Shown here: one piece after another, positions 45,442-53,064 of the stretch
Numbering within the stretch: position 1 is the first letter of the stretch
How the letters are laid out: each line of letters opens with the position of its first letter
Source: an uncultured Candidatus Saccharibacteria bacterium
GTDB taxonomy: Bacteria; Patescibacteriota; Saccharimonadia; Saccharimonadales; Saccharimonadaceae
Direction: 5' to 3'
NCBI GenBank assembly: GCA_947165975.1
Contig: CAMVCL010000003.1
Location: 1-64,000, forward strand
Length of the DNA: 64,000 nt
Made by a program: the position numbers and the translations under genes
Notes under the pieces: generated by a model
The model's database searches: none
The model's input: the letters and a program-made list of their open reading frames with translations, nothing else
Told to the model about the DNA's origin: nothing

Positions 45442-46290
45442 GTGAGTGAAAACATACTAATAGAACTACAAGGATTGACTAAACGCTACGGCTACGGTGA
45501 TACTGAGTCTTTTGCATTAAAAGATTTTGATCTCACTATCAAACGTGGCGAATTTATTATGATAATGGGGCCATCTGGTTGCGGAAAGACCACCCTTTTA
45601 AATATTATCGGATTATTAGATCGCGCCAGCAAGGGTAAGTATATTCTAAACGGTGAAAACGTCGCTAGTATTTCAGCTAGGCGTCAAGCTAAACTTCGCG
45701 CCAAGAAAATCGGCTTCGTCTTTCAGAACTTTAATTTAATCGAAGATTTACCAGTAATCGATAACGTGGCTTTGCCCTTAGTTTATACCGGTTACTCCAA
45801 AACCGCCCAACTAAAAGCCGCTTCTAACGCTCTCAAGCGTTTTCATCTGAACGAACGAGAATACTACCTTCCCTATCAGCTTTCTGGTGGTCAACAACAA
45901 CGCGTTGCGATTGCTAGAGCAATTGTAGGGGATCCAGAGATTATTCTAGCCGATGAGCCTACTGGTAATCTTGATTCGCGAGCTTCTCATATCGTCATGG
46001 AAGAACTTAAGGCTATTCACGGAGAAGGCAACACAATTATTATGGTCACCCATAATCCTTCGCTTACTTCTTATGCTACTCGTGTAATTAATATGTTAGA
46101 CGGTCAGATTGATACCGATGTTAAAACAGTTTCTGATGCAAATCTTCCTCAACCCATTAGTGTGAAGATTAAAAAGAAGAAAAAAGCCGAAGAACCAGAA
46201 TTTGTTGAAATCTCCACTCAGAAAACTGAAAAGTCCGATAAAAAAGAAGAAAAAACTCAGAAACGCAAAAAATCTCGGAGGAAAAAATAA
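45442..46290 (+). CDS. MacB/LolD-type ABC transporter ATP-binding protein
   Basis: A 282-residue ATPase: Walker [13 protein letters not shown] near residue 42, signature [15 protein letters not shown], Walker [13 protein letters not shown]. The subfamily pairs with MacB/FtsX-like permeases and works by mechanotransmission on extracellular peptides, lipoproteins or toxins. The last 45 residues are a Lys/Glu-rich tail not normal for the family. The start is the GTG at 45442, preceded by GGAG; a TAAAAT lies just before that GGAG. The stop overlaps the permease ATG (TAATG). Confidence 0.93.
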   Translation: MSENILIELQGLTKRYGYGDTESFALKDFDLTIKRGEFIMIMGPSGCGKTTLLNIIGLLDRASKGKYILNGENVASISARRQAKLRAKKIGFVFQNFNLIEDLPVIDNVALPLVYTGYSKTAQLKAASNALKRFHLNEREYYLPYQLSGGQQQRVAIARAIVGDPEIILADEPTGNLDSRASHIVMEELKAIHGEGNTIIMVTHNPSLTSYATRVINMLDGQIDTDVKTVSDANLPQPISVKIKKKKKAEEPEFVEISTQKTEKSDKKEEKTQKRKKSRRKK

Positions 46291-47522
46291 TGGCATTGCT
46301 TCTCAAAACTCATTACAAACTTGCCCGAAGTGCCATTAAGGAAAATCGCACTCGTTCCCTTCTTACTGGTCTTGGTATCGCAATCGGTGTAGCGAGTATT
46401 ATATTAATACTCTCTCTAATGGGGAGTATTTCAAACCTTATTAAAGAACAAACTAAAGAGATTGGCGCTGATTTAATTGTAGTTCGCCCTAATTCTTCCA
46501 AAGACAACATTACTAGCATTGTCGAAGAATTCACTGCCGCTAATTCCTTTCAAAAATCTAGCCTCGCTATTGATGATGTCACTGCTATCAAAAAAGTAAA
46601 AAACGTATCCGCCGCAGCGCCTATTGCGATTTCTACTAATACCGTAGACTCTGAAAAGAATAATTTCGAATCTGTACCAATCCTTGGCACCAACCGCGAT
46701 TTTATCAAAATTGAACCACTAGCCCTTCGTTACGGAGCCTTTCTTACGGAAGAAAATGAAGAAAACTCTGTTGTGCTCGGCCATACCCTATCTCTTGCCT
46801 TATTTAATACCGTCAATAGTACCGTCGGCAAGACTGTAACAATTATGGGGGAAAAGTTTATGATTGTAGGGGTGTTAGATGAGGTTGATCGCTCAATCAA
46901 CTTTGATAATGTTGATTTTGACAATGCTCTTATTATGGATATTAAGAGCCTTGATAAAATCACCGGTTCGACACAGATACAACAAATTAACGTTAAGGCC
47001 GCCAACACCGATAGCCTAGAGACGATTTCCAATGATATTCAGGATGCTCTTATTAATCAAAAGCTTGGCGATAAAAATTTTTCAGTTTCATATGGAGACG
47101 AAATTACTCATCCAGCCAGCAACCTATTTAATATTGTTTCTGGCATGCTCGCCATCGTGGCTGCTATCTCGCTAGTTGTTGGTGGTATTGGAGTCATGAA
47201 TATTATGCTAGTCTCAGTGGCGGAACGAACTCATGAGATTGGCATTAGAAAGGCCGTTGGCGCTTCATCTCGTAATATTCTTATGCAATTTCTCTTCGAA
47301 GCCCTAATTCTTTGTATTTTTGGTGGTATTCTTGGTCTCGTACTCGGTTATATCCTTGCTTTCCTACTATCAGTTATTACACCATTTGCGCCATATATTA
47401 GTTGGGAGATAATAGCTATCACATTCTTAACCACTGTCGGTATTGGCATTATCTTTGGCATTTATCCAGCTCTTAAGGCTGCTACCAAAAATCCTATCGA
47501 TTCTCTCAAACATTATCGTTAG
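46290..47522 (+). CDS. MacB-like ABC transporter permease
   Basis: A 410-residue permease: N-terminal helix after LARSAIKENRTRSLLTGLGIAIG, a large extracytoplasmic MacB-PCD domain (about 45-270) and an FtsX domain with three helices near the C-terminus (VVGGIGVMNIMLVSVAERTHEIGIRKAVGAS is the diagnostic block at about residues 295-325, cited here only in part). It forms the export unit with the upstream ATPase; substrate unknown, possibly antimicrobial peptides or lipoproteins. Confidence 0.92.
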   Translation: MALLLKTHYKLARSAIKENRTRSLLTGLGIAIGVASIILILSLMGSISNLIKEQTKEIGADLIVVRPNSSKDNITSIVEEFTAANSFQKSSLAIDDVTAIKKVKNVSAAAPIAISTNTVDSEKNNFESVPILGTNRDFIKIEPLALRYGAFLTEENEENSVVLGHTLSLALFNTVNSTVGKTVTIMGEKFMIVGVLDEVDRSINFDNVDFDNALIMDIKSLDKITGSTQIQQINVKAANTDSLETISNDIQDALINQKLGDKNFSVSYGDEITHPASNLFNIVSGMLAIVAAISLVVGGIGVMNIMLVSVAERTHEIGIRKAVGASSRNILMQFLFEALILCIFGGILGLVLGYILAFLLSVITPFAPYISWEIIAITFLTTVGIGIIFGIYPALKAATKNPIDSLKHYR

Positions 47523-47539
47523 TCCACCTCTACACATGA

Positions 47540-47545
47540 TATAAT
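47540..47545 (+). promoter_or_regulatory. -10 box of leaderless murE promoter
   Basis: TATAAT 6 nt before the murE ATG at 47552. Confidence 0.7.
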
Positions 47546-47551
47546 AATGCT

Positions 47552-48799
47552 ATGAAGAAATTATTAGAAAAATTGCCTTTTTATAATACTGCCGTATTGC
47601 CATACCATTATGCTCAAGCTGTTGTTGCGGGAGTCAAAAACGGCTTTCCCGGTCGTAAACTTCGCGTCATTGCTGTGACTGGCACTAATGGAAAAACGAC
47701 AACTTGTTTCATGCTTTGGCATATGTTAAATCAAGCCGGACATAAAACTGGTCTTATGACCACTGTTGCTTATGGTGTAGAAAAATTAGAACCAGAACTC
47801 GGTCACATGACCACCGTCGACGCATTTACCTTAAACCAGCGCATTAAAAACATCGCGAACCAAGGAGCCGAATTTCTCATTTTGGAAGTTACCTCCCACG
47901 CCTTATCTGAGTATCGTATCCTCAATATTCCTATAGAAATTGGGATTTTTACTAACTTAACTCACGAACATCTCGATTATCACAAAACCCTCGAAAATTA
48001 TCGTAACGCCAAAGGTAAGCTTTTCAAAAAAGCCAAATATAGTATTTTAAATGCCGATGATCCAGCTACCAAATATTATGAAAGCATCGCTAAAGATTAT
48101 ACTACTTATGGTATAAAAAAGGGCCAAAATCAACCAAAAGACGTTAAGTTACAGGTATCAGGTGTCAAATATTCATATCATGGCATGAATATCGAAACGC
48201 AAATTCCCGGCGAGTTTAATGTCTATAATTCCCTTGCCGCCGTCATTGCAGGTGAAAAGCTGGGATTAGAGCCAAAATCTATCGAAAAAGGCATCAAGAC
48301 ACTAAAAAGCGTCGAAGGACGCATGAATATTATCGATGAAGGACAAGATTTCACTGTGATCGTAGATTATGCGCACGCTCCCGATGCTATTGAAAAAGTC
48401 TTTAAATCTGTTGGCAAGCCTAAAGGTCGTATTATTTCAGTCCATGGTGGTGCCGGACGTCGTGATCCCTCTACAAGGCCAGTACGTGGCGAGCTTTTAG
48501 CTAAGCATTCCGATATTGTTATTATCACTGAAGATGACTCACGCGATGAGCCGCTAGACAAGATAATGCAGGGGTTTGTTGAAGGAGCAAAAAAAGCTGG
48601 TAAAACATTGAATAAGAATCTATTTACGGAACCCGATCGCGAAAAGGCCATTGAACTTGCACTTAGCAAAGCCAAAAAAGGTGATCTAGTCCTCGTACTC
48701 GGTAAAGGGCACGAAAAAACCATCCTTCGTGCCGATGGACCTCATGACTTTGAAGATATCAAAGTTACCAAAAAATTACTCAGAAAACTTAAAGTCTAG
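47552..48799 (+). CDS. murE: MurE-like UDP-MurNAc-tripeptide ligase lacking the N-terminal domain
   Basis: Adds the third amino acid to UDP-MurNAc-L-Ala-D-Glu in peptidoglycan synthesis. At 415 residues it is about 70 shorter than usual; the P-loop TGTNGKTTT is at about residue 44 rather than 110, so the UDP-binding domain 1 is missing. Other Mur motifs are intact: EVTSHALSEYR, NLTHEHLDYHKT, VEGRMN, VDYAHAPDAIEKV and GKGHEKT. The motif that selects the third residue (DNPR in DAP enzymes) reads DDSRDE, retaining the Arg. Leaderless promoter. It converges with a degenerate paralogue (4-bp overlap). Confidence 0.9.
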   Translation: MKKLLEKLPFYNTAVLPYHYAQAVVAGVKNGFPGRKLRVIAVTGTNGKTTTCFMLWHMLNQAGHKTGLMTTVAYGVEKLEPELGHMTTVDAFTLNQRIKNIANQGAEFLILEVTSHALSEYRILNIPIEIGIFTNLTHEHLDYHKTLENYRNAKGKLFKKAKYSILNADDPATKYYESIAKDYTTYGIKKGQNQPKDVKLQVSGVKYSYHGMNIETQIPGEFNVYNSLAAVIAGEKLGLEPKSIEKGIKTLKSVEGRMNIIDEGQDFTVIVDYAHAPDAIEKVFKSVGKPKGRIISVHGGAGRRDPSTRPVRGELLAKHSDIVIITEDDSRDEPLDKIMQGFVEGAKKAGKTLNKNLFTEPDREKAIELALSKAKKGDLVLVLGKGHEKTILRADGPHDFEDIKVTKKLLRKLKV

Positions 48800-49545
48800 T
48801 TTGGTTCGTAATTTGCGATACCATCAACGATATTATCAACTGAAGCCCCTATTCCCTCAGCAATAGTTGCTGCACAAGCCATATAAGATACAGATGTTTC
48901 ACCTGGAACAAAAGTTGCTAAAGTGGTAATTTCTGACTGGATAGAAACTGTTGCTTCGGTCCCTTTAGCGTACAATTTAGAATTTAGTATTTTTACGTCA
49001 GAGCTGGAAAGACCAAAGGATAAAGTCTTTTTACTTCCCTTAAATTCTGCAAAAGTATTGTAATTAATATCATCGTGATTTAAGACAACAATTTCTGGTT
49101 TCATATCGAACAGAGTCTTTTCATTCTTTAGGAACTCCTCTGGTTCCATATCGCGAAGCCCAGCAGTCACAAAATTGGTCATCGCTGCAACATATACAGG
49201 AAGACCGTAAAAAATATTATCCCTCAATCCTTCTGCGGGCACAGTTACTATCACATAGTCAGCCCCCGCTTTCCAAGCGTCAGATAAAAATTTATGTAAC
49301 ATCCCCATCTTAAAAGGTTGGTCAGATGCCAATACTGCTACTTGTTCCCCCTTCGCTTTCATAATCTCATGTACATAATGAGCTACTGTCACCTTTCCGG
49401 TGCTACCAGTAATCGCGATCAATTTCATATCGCGCATCGGATTACCATAATATGACTTCAAAACCCGAGCTTTCAATTTTTGTCGTCGAGTCTTCATTCC
49501 ACCATTTTTGTTTTTGGCCTTGGTTTCATTTTCCCGCTTGCTCAT
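48796..49545 (-). CDS. degenerate Mur-ligase-like protein
   Basis: A 249-residue relative of the Mur ligase central domain. After a basic N-terminus it has IAITGSTGKVTVAHYVHEIM, aligning with the MurE P-loop but with Val in place of the Thr/Ser after GK, then VIVTVPAEGLRD (in place of EVSSHAL), YVAAMTNFVTAGLRDMEPEEFLKNEKTLF (matching the NxxxDHLD block, with the DH lost) and a start of the region before domain 3. The C-terminal amino-acid-binding domain is absent. It is probably not a ligase; a regulatory or binding role is possible. TATAAT lies 9 nt before the ATG and the GGAGG between them would barely be transcribed. Confidence 0.75.
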   Translation of the reverse strand: MSKRENETKAKNKNGGMKTRRQKLKARVLKSYYGNPMRDMKLIAITGSTGKVTVAHYVHEIMKAKGEQVAVLASDQPFKMGMLHKFLSDAWKAGADYVIVTVPAEGLRDNIFYGLPVYVAAMTNFVTAGLRDMEPEEFLKNEKTLFDMKPEIVVLNHDDINYNTFAEFKGSKKTLSFGLSSSDVKILNSKLYAKGTEATVSIQSEITTLATFVPGETSVSYMACAATIAEGIGASVDNIVDGIANYEPN

Positions 49546-49568
49546 AATACCTCCATTATATCATATAT

Positions 49569-50588
49569 TTACTCTAATAACCTACAAACCAGGCTGACTA
49601 TCAATTCCTTCTCCTTTGGTTCACTCTCTGCGATAAGTAGTGCGATTGCCGTAAGTGCGCGATCGGAGATTTTTGTTTCTCCCCGGTCAGTTAAGTGACA
49701 ATCATTCAGAGTCAAGAATAAGATAAACAAAAGTGCCCCAATTCTTTTATTCCCATCATAAAAAGGATGATCCTTAATCACAAAATAGAGCAGGTTGGCA
49801 GCTTTTTCTTGAGTGCTTGGATATAATTCCTTGCCCTCGAAACTTTGAAAGATTGCTGCTAGGCTCCCCTTAAAACTACCGTTTCTTTCCTTTCCAAACA
49901 AATCGGAACCACCTACGTTTGAGCGTAACTGCTCTACTGCTTCTATACACATTTCTACGGTTAATTCCTTCACGCGACGCTTTTTACTCATAAAGGATAA
50001 GTCAATGTGCCCATCATCATATTCCTTAAGAGTTTTAAAACTTCCTGCATATTTAGAAATTACCTCCAGTACTCCATTTGCCTCTCCCGCGTCCAATTCA
50101 TTTCTTACGGTTAGCCTTCGCACTAAAGCCATCATGTTCTCAACATCATGTAATTTCTTAACCTCTTTTCTCGCTTTTAGTGTAGCTAGACGGTTCTCAT
50201 TTATTGCTATGCCGTCAGTCACGAAACGTCGCAGTACTGATGTCGCCCAAATTCTGAAATTGGTTGCCTTTTTTGAGTTTACCCTATATCCTACCGATAT
50301 GATCATATCTAAATTGTAAATTTTCACTTCGTGTACCTGTGTCCTACCAGTCATGGCGCCATGTTGAGTGGTATGTGCATTTTTTGCACACACCAATGCC
50401 TCATCAAGTTCTCCCGTGTTTAAGATATTTCGAATATGCCTTCCTATCACTGTTCTATCCACGCCAAACAGTTGTGCGATTTGTGCTTGTGTTGCCCAGA
50501 GGGTTTCTCCTTCTGTATCCACGTCAAAAACGACTTCTCCTGACAGCCCCTTGTATATTTCAATTTTTTTCTCTATGTTATCCGCCAT
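49569..50588 (-). CDS. RhuM-family protein fused to a Fic/Doc domain
   Basis: A 339-residue two-domain protein. Residues 1-170 match RhuM (VVFDVDTEGETLWATQAQIA, LFGVDRTVIGRHIRNIL, NLDMIISVGYRVNSKKATNFR). Residues 220-339 form a Fic/Doc fold with the catalytic loop HPFYDGNKRIGALLF near residue 279, including the His and the GNKR. The protein would transfer AMP or another nucleotide/phosphate to a target; the combined architecture is known in mobile gene sets and virulence islands. No antitoxin-like small ORF is adjacent. The gene has its own TATAAT at 50615-50620 and AGAGGAG leader. Confidence 0.9.
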   Translation of the reverse strand: MADNIEKKIEIYKGLSGEVVFDVDTEGETLWATQAQIAQLFGVDRTVIGRHIRNILNTGELDEALVCAKNAHTTQHGAMTGRTQVHEVKIYNLDMIISVGYRVNSKKATNFRIWATSVLRRFVTDGIAINENRLATLKARKEVKKLHDVENMMALVRRLTVRNELDAGEANGVLEVISKYAGSFKTLKEYDDGHIDLSFMSKKRRVKELTVEMCIEAVEQLRSNVGGSDLFGKERNGSFKGSLAAIFQSFEGKELYPSTQEKAANLLYFVIKDHPFYDGNKRIGALLFILFLTLNDCHLTDRGETKISDRALTAIALLIAESEPKEKELIVSLVCRLLE

Positions 50589-50614
50589 CCTCCTGTGCTC
50601 CTCTATTTATCCTC

Positions 50615-50620
50615 ATTATA
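50615..50620 (-). promoter_or_regulatory. -10 box of the RhuM-Fic gene
   Basis: TATAAT on the minus strand 26 nt before the ATG at 50588, leaving a leader with purine-rich AGAGGAG. Confidence 0.6.
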
Positions 50621-50632
50621 TCAGACAGTATC

Positions 50633-50659
50633 AAAAATGCACGCCCCCCATTCGTGCAT
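50633..50659 (-). terminator. intrinsic terminator of the tryptophanase-family gene
   Basis: On the minus strand, stem ATGCACG / CGTGCAT with a G-rich 9-nt loop followed by TTTTT, 14 nt after the lyase stop codon. Confidence 0.85.
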
Positions 50660-50672
50660 CTTTACTTCTATC

Positions 50673-52121
50673 TTAGCAATCTTTACCGAAATCTTTTCTA
50701 AACGCTGCTGCTAATTTATCTGGCCAATCCGAGGTCGGCATCAATTTACCAGTAAAGAAACGCAAAGTTTTTGGTTCATGCGTGAACTTGAGGCCACCAA
50801 TCATTTCACGATGGTCAAACAACCATTTTACTCTATCTGTTACATATTCAACCTGCGACAGAGTAAACACTCTTCTCGGCATCGCCAAACGCACTAATTC
50901 CATTGAGGCAAAACGTTCACTTCCGTCTGGCTCGCGTTCTTCCGAAAGCGTACCTCTTTCCATACCACGGATTCCGCCACAAATATATAAAGCGCAGACT
51001 AAAGCTCCTGCTGGGTATTCTGTTTGAGGGATATGTTTAACGAATTCCATTGCGTTAATATGTGCTCCAAGTCCACCAGCTGGCGTTACCATCGGTACGC
51101 CATAGTCTACCAACTCATCAACGCAATATTTAATGAATTGTGGCCCTTGCGAGATTACATCCATCTCCATGCTTTCATCGAAACCCACCGTCATTGCTTC
51201 CATCTCACGTATCGACATTCCCCCATAAGTCAAAAATCCTTCGAACATTGGTACCAAATCTTCCATCGAATGGAATAGTTTTTCATCACGCACCAAGATT
51301 GCGCCACCTCTTGCGAAACCAAATTTTCTTGCCGAAAAATAAATTATATCAAAATTATCCGCAATCGCTCTAGTTATTTCGCGAATCGTCATATCCTTAC
51401 ATTCTTTCTCGCGAGTCTTATTAAAGAATAGGTTATCTTGGAGTAGCGAAGCGTCTAGCACCGTCAAGATTCCTTTATCGCGAGCGATCTTCGTTGCTTT
51501 TCTTATGTTATCTAATGAAACCGGCTGTCCACCAATCAAATTTGTGCCAGATTCAATTCGCATAAAAGCGATGTTTTTAGGAGTCTCTTCTTCTATGCAT
51601 TTTTTTAATTTATCAAGATCTATATCACCTTTGAATGGTAAAGTACTTTTAGTCTCCAACCCTTCATCCTTCACCAACTCTTCGACATGGCCACCCAGCC
51701 TAGTAATATGAGCTTTGGCCGTAGTGAAATGGTAATTCATGACTACACAATTGCCAGGTTTCACAAATCTAGTTGCCAAAATATTTTCGCATGCTCTTCC
51801 CTGATGTGCTGGCAAACAATGACTAATTCCAAAAATCTCTGCCAGTTTATCCTGCATTTTATAAAAAGTTTCACTTCCTGCATATGCATCATCCGGTTGC
51901 ATCATTGCTGATAACTGATGGTTACTCATTGCATTTACACCAGAATCAGTTAGCATATCCATAAAGATATCACCATTATGCAATTGGAAAGTATTAAATC
52001 CTGCTTCCTTCATTTTTTTCAGCCTCTCATCGACCGGTAAAAGACTGAGTTGCTTTACGATTTCTACACGATGTAGCTCTAGTGGTACTTCTTTATTCTT
52101 ATAGAATTTAATATTGGGCAT
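50673..52121 (-). CDS. tryptophanase / tyrosine phenol-lyase family PLP enzyme
   Basis: Beta-eliminating lyase that splits tryptophan to indole, or tyrosine to phenol, with pyruvate and ammonia; the reaction is reversible. 482 residues, full length. Family landmarks: HNGDIFMDMLTDSGVNAMS near residue 48, DDAYAGSETFYKM, PAHQGRACENIL, TTAKAHITRLGG, and the PLP lysine in YFSARKFGFARGGAIL near residue 270. The C-terminal third (ERFASMELVRLAMPRRVFT) is also conserved. I cannot tell tryptophanase from tyrosine phenol-lyase by sequence reading. Shine-Dalgarno AAAGGAG. It is preceded by an apparent attenuator with a poly-Tyr leader peptide. Confidence 0.9.
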   Translation of the reverse strand: MPNIKFYKNKEVPLELHRVEIVKQLSLLPVDERLKKMKEAGFNTFQLHNGDIFMDMLTDSGVNAMSNHQLSAMMQPDDAYAGSETFYKMQDKLAEIFGISHCLPAHQGRACENILATRFVKPGNCVVMNYHFTTAKAHITRLGGHVEELVKDEGLETKSTLPFKGDIDLDKLKKCIEEETPKNIAFMRIESGTNLIGGQPVSLDNIRKATKIARDKGILTVLDASLLQDNLFFNKTREKECKDMTIREITRAIADNFDIIYFSARKFGFARGGAILVRDEKLFHSMEDLVPMFEGFLTYGGMSIREMEAMTVGFDESMEMDVISQGPQFIKYCVDELVDYGVPMVTPAGGLGAHINAMEFVKHIPQTEYPAGALVCALYICGGIRGMERGTLSEEREPDGSERFASMELVRLAMPRRVFTLSQVEYVTDRVKWLFDHREMIGGLKFTHEPKTLRFFTGKLMPTSDWPDKLAAAFRKDFGKDC

Positions 52122-52144
52122 TTTATCTCCTTTCTTTTAGCGAT

Positions 52145-52176
52145 AAAAAAACTTCGCGGTCGTTTTGCCGCGAAGT
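52145..52176 (-). terminator. intrinsic terminator in the leader of the lyase gene (attenuator)
   Basis: Minus-strand RNA forms a perfect 9-bp stem ACTTCGCGG / CCGCGAAGT (arms 52168-52176 and 52151-52159) with an 8-nt loop, followed by TTTTTT. It stands between the leader peptide and the lyase Shine-Dalgarno, so it would stop transcription before the gene unless an antiterminator forms. Confidence 0.88.
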
Positions 52177-52196
52177 ATAGTTTTATCCAAATTATT

Positions 52197-52259
52197 TTAA
52201 TTCACAGCAAAACAACCACCTTCACCATAGTAATAGTAGCTGTTTTGTGCAAATATCAT
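52197..52259 (-). CDS. 20-residue leader peptide with four consecutive tyrosines
   Basis: Short frame reading MIFAQNSYYYYGEGGCFAVN then TAA. The ATG lies 6 nt after a TAAAAT -10 box, the leaderless pattern seen elsewhere in this window. The Tyr codons (52227-52238) alternate TAC and TAT. RNA segment 1 (CAAAACAGC, 52239-52247, codons 5-7) can pair with segment 2 (GTTGTTTTG, 52208-52216, codons near the end); segment 2 extended to 52205-52217 can pair over 13 bp, including two G-U, with 52158-52170 in the terminator loop and arms. This is trp-leader-like logic: stalling on Tyr codons would cover segment 1 and favour antitermination. It is too short for protein homology, so its status rests on this architecture. 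Confidence 0.72.
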   Translation of the reverse strand: MIFAQNSYYYYGEGGCFAVN

Positions 52260-52265
52260 AAAATG

Positions 52266-52294
52266 ATTTTATAATAAACTAGATTTTTATGCAA
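52266..52294 (-). promoter_or_regulatory. promoter of the attenuator leader and lyase gene
   Basis: On the minus strand TTGCAT (52289-52294), 17-bp spacer, TAAAAT (52266-52271), 6 nt, then the leader-peptide ATG. Confidence 0.7.
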
Positions 52295-52347
52295 TATTTA
52301 TAAAAATATTTAACATTCAAATTTAAAAGAATACCTCAATGGAGCAG

Positions 52348-52366
52348 TGGCGGAAGCGAGAGGATT
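52348..52366. other. attL (19-bp direct repeat, distal copy)
   Basis: Identical to the 3' end of tRNA-Ser(CGA) at 59023-59041; the adjacent bases on both sides differ, which defines the identity core. Confidence 0.85.
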
Positions 52367-52779
52367 AGTGATTCTTTCATGCATCCTTCAAGACAACTAA
52401 TCAAGAACAAGTTCTTGCTTATCTGTCTTGGCGGACAGGTGTGTCACAAATTGGAACCTTCTCAAGGCGGAACTTATTCGTTGGGATAAACTCTTAACTC
52501 CTATCAGAGAAGAAAAAGAGTTATACCAATTAACTTAGTATATTAGAACTAATATAGGTAATATGGCTTGGTTCTAAACTTGTGAATACCGATGGTAAAA
52601 TCGTCTATTTGCCAAAGGCTATGTGCTACCAGAAGCGAAGAAACGACAACTCAATATAAAGCACCTTAACAGAGTAAATATCAAAGACCTAATAAAATAT
52701 CACTTTTGAACGAAAAATGTCGCAAAATGGTTAAAAATTGACAGATATTAGATTTTTAGTGATACTTTATCAGTGCCAA

Positions 52780-52969
52780 AACGCTTAAGTCCAACAGGGG
52801 TAAAGTTCCTATAAAGTTCCCAAATAAACGATAAATGCCGTATAAGTGTCGTATAAGTGTCGTTTTTTTGACATTTGATAAACGCTTAAAGGTTATGTTC
52901 AACGGGGGTAAATGTGCTATAAATGTCCAGAATAGCGACTATAACGCTTAAGTCCAACAGGGGTAAAGT
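52780..52969. repeat. iteron-like direct repeats
   Basis: A 27-bp unit (AACGCTTAAGTCCAACAGG then GGTAAAGT) occurs perfectly at 52780-52806 and 52943-52969. A variant starts at 52881 (AACGCTTAA, spacer, TTCAACGGGGGTAAATG). Each copy is followed within a few bases by a TATAAA(G/T)(T/G)T motif. Confidence 0.8.
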
Positions 52970-53000
52970 GTGTATAAAGTTGTGGAATGGGGGGTATCAT

Positions 53001-53028
53001 TTGACAATAGAAATAGTAATGCTACGAT
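53001..53028 (+). promoter_or_regulatory. promoter of the tyrosine recombinase
   Basis: TTGACA (53001-53006), 16-bp spacer, TACGAT (53023-53028). It is a conventional promoter with a leader containing AAGGAAGG, unlike the leaderless chromosomal promoters. Confidence 0.65.
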
Positions 53029-53064
53029 ACGCTCGTCATATAAAAAATCAAGGAAGGACTACCA

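Larger units (their letters stand above)
52367..53064. other. non-coding left arm of the integrative element
   Basis: About 700 bp with no credible gene. It has a palindrome CAAGAAC-AA-GTTCTTG at 52402-52417, three iteron-like copies of an AACGCTTAA...GGGGTAAA unit, a small tandem GTATAAGTGTC (around 52840-52862), and the integrase promoter. It is likely the binding region for the integrase arms, an excisionase or a replication protein. Confidence 0.6.

Noticed and set aside
52780-52969. Repeats considered as a CRISPR array
   Set aside because: Only three units, unequal spacing, one divergent and no cas genes anywhere in the window.
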